Below, piece after piece: positions 1 to 9,032 of a DNA stretch of 64,000 bases. Each line of letters starts with the position of its first letter. The stretch's first letter is position 1. The position numbers and the translations under genes are program-made. This DNA is from Kiloniella laminariae DSM 19542 (GTDB taxonomy: Bacteria > Pseudomonadota > Alphaproteobacteria > Kiloniellales > Kiloniellaceae). The DNA lies in NCBI RefSeq assembly GCF_000374005.1, contig NZ_KB893166.1, positions 62,001 to 126,000 of the forward strand, in the 5' to 3' direction. Under the pieces are notes generated by a model. The model was not told where the DNA came from. It did not search any database and saw only the letters and a list, made by a program, of their open reading frames with translations.

Positions 1-754
1 CCTGATGTGGTACCAGCCAGTCAATATCTTCGGCAGAGAGCCCGGATTTTTCCAACGCAGCATCAATGGATTCCGGCATTCTGGAAACAGCCTGCCGGAA
101 AACTTCCTTGCCTTCCATACGCAAGAATCCGGCGACACCCGTGGAAGAAGGTCCGCCGTCAACATAGAGCGCATCGTGATATCGGCCATCCGAATAGATA
201 TGAGTGTTCAGAATACCCCGATCCTGATTTTCCCCACATCCTTCTTCGGCCTGAAGAACGACAGCCCCGGCACCATCCCCAAACAGCACACAGGTCGAAC
301 GATCTTCCCAATCGAGAATTCTGGAAAAAGTTTCTGCTCCGATCAGCAAAACTGTCTTGGCCTGTCCTGCACGGATCATACTGTCTACCACAGAAAGTCC
401 ATAGACAAAGCCACTGCAAACAGCCTGAAGATCAAACGCTGCCCCGCGGAAAATGCCGAGGTTCTTCTGTACAACTGTCGCTGTCGCCGGAAAGGTCTCA
501 TCCGGTGTCGCCGTAGCACAAACAATCAGGTCCACAGCCGCAGCATCAATGCCCGCATGCTCCAGCGCCGCTTTTGCGGCTTTGGTAGCAAGATCAGAGG
601 TCAGCTCGTTTTCACCTGCGACATAGCGGTGCTTAATACCGGTACGCTGCTGTATCCATTCATCGGAAGTATCGACACGTTCCGCCAACTGGTCATTTGT
701 GACAATACGCTCTGGCAAATACGACCCACAGCCCTTTATTACGGAACGTATCAT
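1..754 (-). CDS. fabH: 3-oxoacyl-ACP synthase III (KASIII), C-terminus cut by window edge
   Basis: Condenses acetyl-CoA with malonyl-ACP to start fatty acid synthesis in the cytoplasm. The minus-strand frame is open from 754 to position 1, giving the first 251 residues. I see the typical N-terminal [13 protein letters not shown] segment, the nucleophile Cys113 in LQAVCSGF, the FGDGAGAV glycine motif, and the start of the second active-site motif (WLVPHQ) at the edge. The remaining Asn motif lies outside the window. The ATG at 754 overlaps the plsX stop (TGATG), and another ATG one codon upstream is equally possible. This coupling to plsX is the standard plsX-fabH arrangement. Confidence 0.95.
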   Translation of the reverse strand, partial: MIRSVIKGCGSYLPERIVTNDQLAERVDTSDEWIQQRTGIKHRYVAGENELTSDLATKAAKAALEHAGIDAAAVDLIVCATATPDETFPATATVVQKNLGIFRGAAFDLQAVCSGFVYGLSVVDSMIRAGQAKTVLLIGAETFSRILDWEDRSTCVLFGDGAGAVVLQAEEGCGENQDRGILNTHIYSDGRYHDALYVDGGPSSTGVAGFLRMEGKEVFRQAVSRMPESIDAALEKSGLSAEDIDWLVPHQ

Positions 755-1800
755 CATTCAAAAGCAGCCTGTTCATTCAGTGTTTCGCGGGTAAGCGAAT
801 CGAAATCCTCGCGAATTTTCTTGATTATATCCTGCTGGCGCATATCCACCGCAACCGCGATTGCATTGGCAAAACCAACAGCGTCAGTCCCGCCGTGGCT
901 TTTTACCGCAATCCCGTTCAGCCCCAGGAAAATAGCCCCGTTATACAGCCGGGGATCAACCCGTTTTTTCAGCTTGCCCAAAGCCGAACTCGCCAGGATG
1001 TACCCCAGACTCGCCAGCAAGCTGCTTTTAAAGCTCTGCCGGAAGAACTCTGTGATAAGCTTTGCAGTGCCTTCCGCCGTTTTCAGGGCTACATTGCCGG
1101 TAAAGCCATCCGTGACAATCACGTCAACAGTACCCTTGCCAATGTCATCGCCTTCGACAAAGCCGACAAATTCACCTGGCAGATCGGCCTGACGTAACAT
1201 ACTGCTGGCAACCTGTAGGTATTCATGCCCCTTCACATCCTCTGAACCGACATTGAGGATACCGACAGAAGGTTCCTGAACACCGAGAACACAGCGGGCG
1301 AAGGCATTCCCCATTACCGCAAAATCGAAAAGATTATCTGCATCACAGCTCAGATTCGCACCAAGATCCAACATGAGGGATTCGCCTCGAAGTGTCGGAA
1401 AAAAAGACGCGATCGCCGGGCGGTCGACCCCCGGAAGGGTTTTGAGGACAAATTTTGACATCGCCATCAAAGCGCCCGTATTCCCGGCTGAAACGATTCC
1501 GTCAGCGCGGCCTTCATGGACAGCATTGATCGCAAGGCGCATTGAAGATTTCCTGCGGGAGCGCAATGCTACGGCAGGTTTATCATCGCTGAGCACCTTG
1601 TCGTCAGCGTGGACAAATTCGACAACTTTTTTAAGCCTGGTCGTTTGTTCGATAAGAGGCAGAACCTCCTTCTCGTGACCAAAAATGAGAAACTGGACGT
1701 CAGGATATCTCTGGGATGCAATTTCTGCTCCCTGAACGACGATACCCGGTGCGTCATCTCCACCCATTGCATCTAAGGCTATGGTTATACGAGCGCTCAC
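754..1800 (-). CDS. plsX: phosphate acyltransferase PlsX
   Basis: Makes acyl-phosphate from acyl-ACP and phosphate, feeding PlsY in phospholipid synthesis; a peripheral membrane enzyme. The 348 residues have the family length, with the ALDAMGGD N-terminal signature, [10 protein letters not shown] and the SAGNTGALM motif. The start is a GTG at 1800 with AGGAAG just upstream. It sits between rpmF and fabH and overlaps fabH by one base, as in many bacteria where rpmF, plsX and fabH are co-transcribed. Confidence 0.97.
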   Translation of the reverse strand: MSARITIALDAMGGDDAPGIVVQGAEIASQRYPDVQFLIFGHEKEVLPLIEQTTRLKKVVEFVHADDKVLSDDKPAVALRSRRKSSMRLAINAVHEGRADGIVSAGNTGALMAMSKFVLKTLPGVDRPAIASFFPTLRGESLMLDLGANLSCDADNLFDFAVMGNAFARCVLGVQEPSVGILNVGSEDVKGHEYLQVASSMLRQADLPGEFVGFVEGDDIGKGTVDVIVTDGFTGNVALKTAEGTAKLITEFFRQSFKSSLLASLGYILASSALGKLKKRVDPRLYNGAIFLGLNGIAVKSHGGTDAVGFANAIAVAVDMRQQDIIKKIREDFDSLTRETLNEQAAFE

Positions 1801-1885
1801 TGGCTTCCTGTCTTGTCGAGTTGGACCACGTAAGAAAGGCCGACCATAACGATCGGCCCATCACATAAGACTTGTCAGACTAGTC

Positions 1886-2065
1886 TCAGGCTTCGGCTTC
1901 AACCACGTCACGGCCATCATAGTGACCGCAAGAAGCGCAAACATGGTGTGGGCGCTTCAGCTCACCGCAGTTTGAACACTCCTGGTGCACACTTGGTGCA
2001 AGTGCATCATGGGCCCGACGCATGTTACGACGGGAAGGACTAACTTTACTCTTTGGAACAGCCAT
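1886..2065 (-). CDS. rpmF: 50S ribosomal protein L32
   Basis: Small zinc-binding protein of the large ribosomal subunit, 59 residues. It begins [13 protein letters not shown], and the two zinc pairs (CSNC and CASC) lie near residues 31-47. The frame is open further upstream, but the ATG at 2065 matches the family start and has a GAGAG sequence before it. It lies 85 nt upstream of plsX in the same direction. Confidence 0.97.
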   Translation of the reverse strand: MAVPKSKVSPSRRNMRRAHDALAPSVHQECSNCGELKRPHHVCASCGHYDGRDVVEAEA

Positions 2066-2160
2066 TGCTCTAACTCTCGCATGTAGCTTTAATAAAAAAT
2101 CTCGCCGCTTCTTAGCCAATAAGAGCTGCGACGGCAAGCCCTAATGACGGTAACGCTATC

Positions 2161-2718
2161 TTACTTTTTATTCTGGAGGTCTTTCAGCACTGAAAACGGG
2201 TTGTGTTTTTCCGTTTGCGGTGCCTTTTCCTCGTCAGGAGCCTCATCAACAGACTCACCATCCCAGGAAACCCCAGACTTACGTGGATAAGGGTCCAGCA
2301 TCACAGCCAGCTGTTGTGCAACAGCTTCACCAAAATCTATACCCTGAGTTTCTACCATCTCTGGTGGATCCTCGGCATCCATATCTATAAGTATCTCATC
2401 ACCAGCTTCGTCTACTGGGTCAAAGCTATAGAGAATCTCGAAGCTTTCATCAAGAGAAGATATAATTGGCTCTGCCGAAATGGCACATGCCTGGATTACA
2501 CCTGCTTTTAATTGCCCCGATACCAACAATAATGAACCTTTTCCCTTTGGTTCCAGATTAAGAACCGCCGAAAGGTTATTCAACTCGATCAAACCAAAAC
2601 GCCGCGCAAGTGCTGCACATTCTTCTGGCTTGGCCTTCAACTCAAGAACCTGGGAACGCGCCTGGATCCTGTCTGCAGGATAACGCCGCGAAAATTCGTT
2701 CTCGTACCGCGATACCAT
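2161..2718 (-). CDS. YceD family (DUF177) protein
   Basis: DUF177/YceD proteins are found next to rpmF in many bacteria and have been linked to 23S rRNA or ribosome biogenesis. The 185 residues run from MVSRYENEFSRR through an acidic middle (DPVDEAGDEILIDMDAEDP) to a C-terminal DPYPRKSGVSW segment, which is the usual DUF177 ending. I chose the ATG at 2718 because AGGAG lies 7-8 nt upstream. The frame continues 42 codons further to a TTG, but that extension has no homologous look. The family is clear; the exact function is not shown by the sequence. Confidence 0.85.
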   Translation of the reverse strand: MVSRYENEFSRRYPADRIQARSQVLELKAKPEECAALARRFGLIELNNLSAVLNLEPKGKGSLLLVSGQLKAGVIQACAISAEPIISSLDESFEILYSFDPVDEAGDEILIDMDAEDPPEMVETQGIDFGEAVAQQLAVMLDPYPRKSGVSWDGESVDEAPDEEKAPQTEKHNPFSVLKDLQNKK

Positions 2719-2850
2719 CGCTGCACTCCTGATCCATGCAAACAAAGGGAACCCGGCAAATGTTATTGCTTTGCACAAAGACCCCATAACAATACCACAA
2801 AGGGCAAGGCTGCGCACAATAGGTTCAGCGGTATCATGGGTCAATAGCCT

Positions 2851-3390
2851 TTATTGCAAATCAGGCATACCTTGAAATCCTGCCTTGCCTGACAAGATTT
2901 CTGAAACATCTGTTGCCGCTAAAGCCGCTTGCTGGTGTTTAATATAGCCGCACATCCGATCAAGACACTCCTGATTGACTTCAACCGTGCCATAAAGATT
3001 TCTCTGTAACGCAAGAAACAGATCCTCATGGCTGGATCCCAGAGCCTCTTCATAGGCAGAAATCCTGCCATAAAACCCCTGTACCATCGCTTTGACACGC
3101 TTTCCGACCCCAACATCCCCGACCCCGGCTTCACGCAAGCTCAGGTCCATATCCCGAAACATGAGATCAAACAGTTTCTGGGAGAATCCGGCTGTCCGTT
3201 CGTGTTCGGTCTTCAAACGGCGCAGAATCAGAAACATGTGCAGGGTCAACAGATCAAACCGACCATCAAGACTATCAGGCACGCCCATTTCGCGGAAAAA
3301 AACTTCACTTCTTGCCTGGGTCACAAGAGACACATAAAGATCATGCACGGCATCATCTTCCCGATTGCGGCCAAAGAGCTTGTTGAACAA
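2851..3390 (-). CDS. ubiquinol-cytochrome c chaperone (CBP3/UQCC1 family)
   Basis: Related to the mitochondrial CBP3 factor that assists cytochrome b and bc1 complex assembly. The 179-residue, mostly helical protein shows typical stretches such as DLLTLHMFLILRRL (residues 45-58) and LFDLMFRDMDLSLREAGVGD (residues 72-91). The start appears to be a TTG at 3390 with AGAGGA about nine bases upstream; no ATG or GTG is available in frame before the upstream stop. It is the first gene of the block running into yceD, rpmF and plsX. Alphaproteobacteria commonly have it beside yceD and bamE. Confidence 0.85.
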   Translation of the reverse strand: MFNKLFGRNREDDAVHDLYVSLVTQARSEVFFREMGVPDSLDGRFDLLTLHMFLILRRLKTEHERTAGFSQKLFDLMFRDMDLSLREAGVGDVGVGKRVKAMVQGFYGRISAYEEALGSSHEDLFLALQRNLYGTVEVNQECLDRMCGYIKHQQAALAATDVSEILSGKAGFQGMPDLQ

Positions 3391-3410
3391 TTTTTTCAGT
3401 CCTCTGCTTC

Positions 3411-3525
3411 AAAGAGCATTGATTTATGACTCGAAAAAGAAAACAGGGAGGATATAGTGCCTGTGCCTTTTGCGATCGCTACGCGGTAGGTTTATCAAGA
3501 ACCGCCTTTGTGCTAAAGAGCATTG
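3411..3525. repeat. two copies of an 11-bp direct repeat between divergent genes
   Basis: AAAGAGCATTG occurs at 3411-3421 and again at 3515-3525, on either side of the divergent promoter region between the CBP3 gene and bamE. The second copy directly precedes an AT-rich TATAAAT stretch that could be a -10 element for bamE. It may be a regulator site or chance. Confidence 0.3.
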
Positions 3526-3561
3526 CTATAAATTATTTTTAACCTCAATTCGAGTTTGGTC

Positions 3562-4020
3562 ATGTCGCAGAGTTTCTCCTTACGCACAAAGTCTTTCCTT
3601 GCCGGACTGGTACTCCCCCTGCTCCTCGGCGCGTGTGAGAGCAGTGTCTCTGTGCGCGGCAATTTCCCGGATCCTGAAGAAGTAGGTTCTTTGGAAAAAG
3701 GCGTCCATACCCGCCGGGATGTTGCAGATAAACTGGGCTCGCCCTCTACCCTCTCCACCTTTCAGGACCAGGTCTGGTACTACATTGGTGAAAAGGTTGA
3801 AAAAACAGCATTTTACGATCCAGTTGTCCTGGATCGCACCGTTTTGATTGTAAAGTTCTCTTCCGACGGTGTGCTCGAGGAATCCCGTGCCTATGCACTT
3901 GAGGATGGCCGGGTGATTGATCCCGTAACCCGGGAAACACCAACCGAAGGTCAGGACATTACGATCATTCAGCAGCTGCTGGGCAACCTCGGCAAATTTA
4001 ACCCGGGCAGTAAAAAATAG
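3562..4020 (+). CDS. bamE: outer membrane assembly lipoprotein BamE (SmpA/OmlA)
   Basis: Lipoprotein subunit of the beta-barrel assembly machinery in the outer membrane. The 152 residues start with a lipoprotein signal peptide ending in LLGAC (lipidated Cys25). The SmpA/OmlA fold follows, with a GxxTRxDVADKLGSPS-like helix near residues 52-66 and QVWYYIGEK near 76-84. The ATG at 3562 was preferred over a TTG two codons upstream. It is divergent from the CBP3 gene and convergent with the MFS gene. The C-terminal QQLLGNLGKFNPGSKK is typical of alphaproteobacterial homologues. Confidence 0.93.
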   Translation: MSQSFSLRTKSFLAGLVLPLLLGACESSVSVRGNFPDPEEVGSLEKGVHTRRDVADKLGSPSTLSTFQDQVWYYIGEKVEKTAFYDPVVLDRTVLIVKFSSDGVLEESRAYALEDGRVIDPVTRETPTEGQDITIIQQLLGNLGKFNPGSKK

Positions 4021-4027
4021 CCGATTC

Positions 4028-5224
4028 TCAGGCCGTCACAATCTTGTTCAGCTGTCTTCGAAAAGACAGCTGAACAAGTAAAAACAGGATGATCGGGATA
4101 AAAGCCAGCAGATTAACGGCATCCCAGCCCAGCTTCTGATATATAAGCCCCGATCCAAAAGCTGTAGTGGCAACAACACCAAATACAAGCAGCTCATTAA
4201 AAGCCTGAACCTTTGCCCGTTCTTCCGGACGATAGGAGTCCGTCAGCATCGTACTGCCGCCGACGTAGAGGAAGTTCCAGCCCAGGCCGAGAGCTACCAA
4301 ACCAAACCAGAATTGTTCCAAAGCAACGCCACTCAGGTTAATGGAAGCAGCAATAACCAGAAAACACACGCCAAGCAGCTGAATGCGAACAGCCCCATAT
4401 TTGCGGATCAATGTACCGGTAAAGAACGAAGGGACATACATACCGAACACATGCCACTGGATCACCGTGGCCGCAGCTTCAAAGGGATGGGCACAGGCGA
4501 TCATCGCGGCAGGCGTTATACTCATGATCAAGTTCATGCAGGCATAGCTGACAATCCCGCTCAGCACCGCGACAAAAAACACCGGCTGCCGGGCAATCTC
4601 GAGGATCGGACGCCCCCGGCTCTGGATTTCATGTACCTGCAGCCGGGGGATATCAATAAACTGGACGATCACCAGAGTACAAAAACAAAGGGCCGAAATC
4701 GCATAAAAGCTTCCGACGAAAAGTATTGGACCAAAAAATTCCATTTCCTTGGACCACTTGGCAAGCTCCGGGCCGGCAAAGGCAGCGATAACACCCCCGG
4801 CCATAACCAGGGAGATTGCCTTGCTTTTGAACTGTTCTGTCGCCGTATCAGCCGCGGCAAAGCGGAAATAGGCCACCGTCGACATAAAGGCCCCGAAAAG
4901 AAACGAGCTGAGACAAAAAAGCAGGAAGTTTCCTTCCAGGATCGCCTGGGCAGAAAAAAAACCTGAAAGCACGCCACAAACAGCACCAAGAGAAAAACCT
5001 GCCCGGCGTCCGTAGTGTTTCATAAGATAGGAAATCGGCAAAGCACAGACCATCATACCAATGAACTGCAATGATAACGGCAATGTACCGTTAGATTTAT
5101 CCTCAGCCAATGTTGTCCCCACAAGGGCGCTCATGGAGATCAGCATGGAGCCGCAGCTCATTCCCAGTGCCTGGCAAATTGCCAGAAAAAACACATTCGC
5201 TTTGGTTGGATCGCGCTCTGTCAT
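4028..5224 (-). CDS. MFS transporter
   Basis: A 398-residue integral membrane protein with about 12 hydrophobic segments. The major-facilitator loop between helices 2 and 3 (LMKHYGRRAGF, near residue 70) is visible, as is its weaker half-way counterpart (LIRKYGAVR). The substrate cannot be read from the sequence. The gene is convergent with bamE, and its last codons lie inside a perfect inverted repeat at 4043-4078. It lies about 100 nt downstream of the FliL-like gene on the same strand. Confidence 0.85.
   Translation of the reverse strand: MTERDPTKANVFFLAICQALGMSCGSMLISMSALVGTTLAEDKSNGTLPLSLQFIGMMVCALPISYLMKHYGRRAGFSLGAVCGVLSGFFSAQAILEGNFLLFCLSSFLFGAFMSTVAYFRFAAADTATEQFKSKAISLVMAGGVIAAFAGPELAKWSKEMEFFGPILFVGSFYAISALCFCTLVIVQFIDIPRLQVHEIQSRGRPILEIARQPVFFVAVLSGIVSYACMNLIMSITPAAMIACAHPFEAAATVIQWHVFGMYVPSFFTGTLIRKYGAVRIQLLGVCFLVIAASINLSGVALEQFWFGLVALGLGWNFLYVGGSTMLTDSYRPEERAKVQAFNELLVFGVVATTAFGSGLIYQKLGWDAVNLLAFIPIILFLLVQLSFRRQLNKIVTA
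4043..4078 (+). terminator. perfect 16-bp hairpin after bamE, inside the MFS 3' end
   Basis: Arms 4043-4058 and 4063-4078 are exact reverse complements of 16 nt, separated by a CGAA loop. It begins 22 bases after the bamE stop, so it probably forms the bamE transcript 3' end. There is no U-run on either strand. It simultaneously encodes the last residues of the MFS transporter (QLSFRRQLNK). Confidence 0.65.
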
Positions 5225-5323
5225 GAAATTCTCTCGGAAAGGAGATAAAACATATACAGGAAGAGGTCAGCTTTCCAAGAGAGAAACAGGCAAACAGCAA
5301 GTTATTTATATTCAAAGATATTA

Positions 5324-5776
5324 TCAACTGTTTGAAGGTTTTGAGATACCTTCGACAATCAGTTCAACACCTCTGATGGCATCCTTGCCCATCACTTTCT
5401 GGGCAACAATAACCAGACGGTTCTGGATAACAGGGGTTGCATAACCTTCTTTGGTAAAATAGCGGTAGTTATAAAGCCCGTGCAATTCCGCCATGAAGTC
5501 ATTGCGCAACCTGATCTTCCAGCGCTCGGTATTAATGAGAGGGTCTCCCTCCGGTACCTCTACAATAATTTTCACTGTTACATGATGGGTGACAACCCCT
5601 TCCTTGATCAGAGGGATGACCATAGGTGCAAACTCGAGATACCCAGAAGGAATTTCCGGTGGAGCCTCGACAACATCCTCAGCACCATCTGCAGGCTTAA
5701 AGAAGAACCACCAGGCCGCAGCTGCACCTCCTCCCAACAGGAGCAGAACAGCAAGGACTAGGATTATTTTTTTCAT
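5324..5776 (-). CDS. FliL-like single-pass membrane protein
   Basis: Has the FliL layout: a short cytoplasmic start (MKK), one membrane helix at residues 4-27, a spacer, then a periplasmic domain with PMVIPLI, HHVTVKIIVEV and a C-terminal VELIVEGISKPSN. FliL associates with the flagellar MotAB stator. This copy (150 residues) lies next to thiL and far from the motAB genes at 36 kb, so it may be a FliL-domain protein with another role. Fold assignment is fair; function is uncertain. Confidence 0.6.
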   Translation of the reverse strand: MKKIILVLAVLLLLGGGAAAAWWFFFKPADGAEDVVEAPPEIPSGYLEFAPMVIPLIKEGVVTHHVTVKIIVEVPEGDPLINTERWKIRLRNDFMAELHGLYNYRYFTKEGYATPVIQNRLVIVAQKVMGKDAIRGVELIVEGISKPSNS

Positions 5777-5890
5777 TAAACTACCAGCTGATTATATAAC
5801 TCGGGATCTCAGTACTTGTTTTGTCACAAGCGAAGCCCGTCCCCCGAAACGGGATTTGGGGAGTATGGCAAAGATTATTGCAGGGAAACA

Positions 5891-6877
5891 TTAAAAATGT
5901 GTCCACCCGCCTTTCGCAGGAAGAAAAATCTCCCCGTTGCGGCAAATCAGCTGAACCCCTTGACCGGAAATTACCTTGCCAATTTTCGACAGCTTCAAAG
6001 ACAGCTTTGCTGACAGCTCCCGTATATTCTGTTCCTGAGACGGATCAGAAGTAAAGACAAGCTCGTAATCATCTCCGCCAGTCACAGCAAGCTCCAACCC
6101 CTGATCAGGACAACCTGACATCACTTCCACAAAGGCCGCCGACAAGGGAATTTTATCTTCGTATAGCTCAACAGCAACATTAGAGGCATGAGCAATATGT
6201 CCCAGGTCAGCAAGCAAGCCATCTGAAACATCCATGGCTGTCCGGGAATAGGCGCGCTGAAGCAACTCTATACCCAGATTACAACGCGGTTCAGGAACAC
6301 GGTAACGCCGGATCAAATGCGCTGCTTTCTCTGGTTCAGGCGCAGTAAGTACTTTGGTCAGCAGCTTCAATCCCGCGGCTGAATCACCCAGATCGCCACT
6401 GACCCAGACATCCTCTCCTACAAGCGCCGTGTTTCTCTGCAGACATTGATGGCGGGCTACAGATCCAAAACATGTAATGGTGATGGTGAGCGAACCAGGA
6501 GTAACAACCGTATCCCCTCCGATGAGGTGACAGGAAAATCTCTTCTGATCCTCGCCCAGTGCGGCTGTAAATTCCCTGACCCAGCCGGTTTCGATCTGGC
6601 TGTTGTAGGCCATGGAAAGGCTGTAGCCGAATGCCGTCGCCCCCATTGCCGCCAGGTCTGACAGATTGACACGCAAACACTTCCGCGCAATATCCCCGGC
6701 CGGATCCGACATAAGAAAATGGACACCCGCAATCAGGGTGTCCATTGTCACAACAGTTGAGGCTTGCGGATTTTCGGAAATCAGCGCGGCGTCGTTAAGC
6801 AGACCAAAGGCCTCATCATAGCCAGAAGCCAGAGGGGCAAAATAACTTTTGATCAGGTCAAATTCGCTTTTTTCCAC
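5891..6877 (-). CDS. thiL: thiamine-monophosphate kinase
   Basis: Phosphorylates thiamine monophosphate to thiamine diphosphate with ATP; the last step of cofactor synthesis. The 328 residues show the N-terminal metal-binding region (LLNDAALI), VTMDTLIAGVHF, the HLIGGDTV signature near residue 117 and VTGGDDYELVF near residue 266. The start is a GTG at 6877, 15 nt after nusB. This nusB-thiL coupling is common in proteobacteria. Confidence 0.95.
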   Translation of the reverse strand: MEKSEFDLIKSYFAPLASGYDEAFGLLNDAALISENPQASTVVTMDTLIAGVHFLMSDPAGDIARKCLRVNLSDLAAMGATAFGYSLSMAYNSQIETGWVREFTAALGEDQKRFSCHLIGGDTVVTPGSLTITITCFGSVARHQCLQRNTALVGEDVWVSGDLGDSAAGLKLLTKVLTAPEPEKAAHLIRRYRVPEPRCNLGIELLQRAYSRTAMDVSDGLLADLGHIAHASNVAVELYEDKIPLSAAFVEVMSGCPDQGLELAVTGGDDYELVFTSDPSQEQNIRELSAKLSLKLSKIGKVISGQGVQLICRNGEIFLPAKGGWTHF

Positions 6878-6892
6878 GCAGACAGCCTATCT

Positions 6893-7375
6893 TCAGGAAA
6901 ACTCGTCCTTGCGCAGGCTGTGGCCCAGGCGATCGAGAACACCATTAACCATCGCTGTTTCCTTGTCACCAAGGAAGGCATGAGCCACATCGACATACTC
7001 GGAAATAATCACCTTTACCGGCGTATCAGCCCGCTGCTGGATCTCATAAGCACCTGCAACCATCACCAGCCGGAGCAAAGGATCAAGCCGATGCATCGGC
7101 CAGCTTTTGTCCAGAACCGAGCTGACCATATCATCGAGCAGCGCGCGCTCTTCGTTGACACCTTTAAAAAGCTGGATAAACAGGTTCTGATCGAGAGCAG
7201 CAAGATTAAGGCCGTCGATTTCCTCGTCAATTCTGCCGTTAAGAAACTCATTCAGCACCGTTTTGGCGCTCGCTTCGTTAAACTCGATCTGAAACAATGC
7301 CTGAATCAAGGCAAGGCGCGCCATGCTTTTTTTCAGGCTGGCATTCGGAGGGGAATTCGGGGTTTCATCAGTCAC
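6893..7375 (-). CDS. nusB: transcription antitermination factor NusB
   Basis: Binds BoxA RNA together with S10 (NusE) in rRNA antitermination. The 160-residue protein has the all-helical NusB fold: MARLALIQALFQIEF near residue 19, LDKSWPMHRLDPLLRLVMVAGAYE around 90-112 (only partly quoted by the family consensus), and VIISEYVDVAHAF. The start is GTG at 7375. It is placed 15 nt after ribH, which is the usual ribH-nusB order. Confidence 0.95.
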   Translation of the reverse strand: MTDETPNSPPNASLKKSMARLALIQALFQIEFNEASAKTVLNEFLNGRIDEEIDGLNLAALDQNLFIQLFKGVNEERALLDDMVSSVLDKSWPMHRLDPLLRLVMVAGAYEIQQRADTPVKVIISEYVDVAHAFLGDKETAMVNGVLDRLGHSLRKDEFS

Positions 7376-7390
7376 GGAATCAACAGTCCT

Positions 7391-7837
7391 TTATGCCACA
7401 CCATAGAGGCGTTTCAGTGCAATCATATCAAGGCATGCCCGGGTTACGGCCCCGCCCTTGTTCTTTTCGGATTGACGTGCACGGGCCCAGGCCTGAGCTT
7501 CGTTCTCTACCGTCAGAACACCATAGCCGATTGCCATATTTGAATCGACCGCCAGATCCTGAAGCTTGCGGGCACTTTCAACACAGACATAGTCATAGTG
7601 ACTGGTCTCGCCGCGGATTACGCAGCCAAGAGCCACATAACCATCAAAGGCTCGGCCGGATTTACGCTGCGAAGCAAATTTAATTGCTGCAGGCAATTCA
7701 AATGCACCTGCAACCGCGATAACCTCGTAACTACAACCGTCTTTTTCCAGCTCGGCAATAGCTGCATTTTTCATCTCGTCGGCAATCGCTTCATAAAAGC
7801 GGGCCTCAACAATCAGAACATGTGGTTTATCAGTCAT
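7391..7837 (-). CDS. ribH: 6,7-dimethyl-8-ribityllumazine synthase
   Basis: Joins 5-amino-6-ribitylaminouracil and 3,4-dihydroxy-2-butanone 4-phosphate to make lumazine. The 148 residues contain the VIAVAGAFELPAAIKF motif, the GCVIRGETSHYDYVC motif with the catalytic His, and a C-terminal WARARQSEKNKGGAVTRA segment. It follows ribBA by about 50 nt and has AAGG upstream of its ATG. Confidence 0.97.
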   Translation of the reverse strand: MTDKPHVLIVEARFYEAIADEMKNAAIAELEKDGCSYEVIAVAGAFELPAAIKFASQRKSGRAFDGYVALGCVIRGETSHYDYVCVESARKLQDLAVDSNMAIGYGVLTVENEAQAWARARQSEKNKGGAVTRACLDMIALKRLYGVA

Positions 7838-7886
7838 TCACTGGTACCTTGTTAGAAATATTGGAAGGGTGATCAGCTTCAACCGT

Positions 7887-9032
7887 TCACGCTTCATCGA
7901 TTGGTCGCTGTTCAACAACAGAAAGACCGTATCCGTCAAGCCCTACGATGTGTTTCTCTGAATTGGTGAGCAGAATCATCTCTCCAACGCCCAAATCAAG
8001 CAGTATCTGCGCCCCAACTCCATAATCACGCAAATCATGGCTTCCTGTCGGGGCCTGCCCAATCCGTGTCCTGATGGTATCAGAAAGGCTGCTCGGTGAA
8101 GGTTCGCGGATCAAAACGACAACACCCTCCCCTTCCTGGCCAATCATTTTCATGGCGTTGTGCAGGTCACCTGCCTTGCCACTGCGGTTGTCCCCCAGCA
8201 CATCATCGAGAACATTCAGGGCATGCATCCGGACCATAACCGGACGATCTGAACTGATTTCACCTTTCCAGAGCGCAATATGTTCCGCATAGGTGGTCTT
8301 GCTGACGTAAACCGCCAGATTGAAGCCACCAGCAAAATCGGACACAAAGGTACTTTCAAGTGTACGTTCGACCAGATGATCATGTTTTCTGCGATAGGCA
8401 ATCAGGTCAGCAATCGTCGCAATTTTCAGTTTATGTGTTCTGGCAAAATCAATCAGATCATCGCGACGCGCCATAGTGCCATCATCGTTCATAATCTCAC
8501 AGATGACTCCGGCCGGATTGAGGCCAGCCAGACGGGCTATATCAACCGCAGCCTCAGTGTGACCCGTTCGAACCAGAACTCCCCCATCCCGCGCCACCAG
8601 AGGAAAAACATGACCAGGAGTAACAATGTCGGCAACAGAGGCAGAGGGATCAATCGCGACAGAAATCGTTCTTGCCCTGTCAGGAGCAGAAATTCCCGTT
8701 GTAACCCCTTCTTTTGCTTCGATAGAAACCGTAAAAGCCGTCTCGTGACGGGTGCCGTTTTTTTGCGCCATCAAAGACAGGCCGAGCTCTTCAACTCTTT
8801 TTTTGGACAGGGCGAGACAGATTAAACCGCGCCCATATTTTGCCATAAAATTGATGGCTTCGGGGGTCGCCATCTGGGCAGGGATTACCAGATCTCCCTC
8901 GTTTTCCCGATTTTCATCATCTACCAGAATGAACATATGTCCATTACGGGCTTCTTCGATGATCTCTTCAGGAGGAGAGAGGATATCACTGAATGCAGTC
9001 GAACCATTTTTTCCGGCTTGTGTTTCACCCAT
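7887..9032 (-). CDS. ribB: 3,4-dihydroxy-2-butanone 4-phosphate synthase with degenerate GTP cyclohydrolase II domain (RibBX type)
   Basis: The N-terminal half (residues ~15-215) is a full DHBP synthase, with [21 protein letters not shown] and GVICEIM motifs. It converts ribulose 5-phosphate to the four-carbon riboflavin precursor. The C-terminal half (~225-375) resembles GTP cyclohydrolase II, but the three zinc cysteines are absent: where RibA has Cys-x10-Cys-x-Cys, this protein has an [15 protein letters not shown] segment. The ring-opening activity is therefore unlikely. Degenerate proteins of this kind are known as RibBX. The ATG at 9032 (381 residues) has AAGG upstream and overlaps ribE by 8 nt; the frame opens further upstream but only inside ribE. 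Confidence 0.93.
   Translation of the reverse strand: MGETQAGKNGSTAFSDILSPPEEIIEEARNGHMFILVDDENRENEGDLVIPAQMATPEAINFMAKYGRGLICLALSKKRVEELGLSLMAQKNGTRHETAFTVSIEAKEGVTTGISAPDRARTISVAIDPSASVADIVTPGHVFPLVARDGGVLVRTGHTEAAVDIARLAGLNPAGVICEIMNDDGTMARRDDLIDFARTHKLKIATIADLIAYRRKHDHLVERTLESTFVSDFAGGFNLAVYVSKTTYAEHIALWKGEISSDRPVMVRMHALNVLDDVLGDNRSGKAGDLHNAMKMIGQEGEGVVVLIREPSPSSLSDTIRTRIGQAPTGSHDLRDYGVGAQILLDLGVGEMILLTNSEKHIVGLDGYGLSVVEQRPIDEA

Noticed and set aside
5-1192. Long plus-strand ORF over fabH and plsX
   Set aside because: Antisense shadow of two clear genes.
2719-2844. N-terminal extension of the YceD protein to a TTG at 2844
   Set aside because: A good AGGAG lies before the ATG at 2718, and the extension does not resemble the family.
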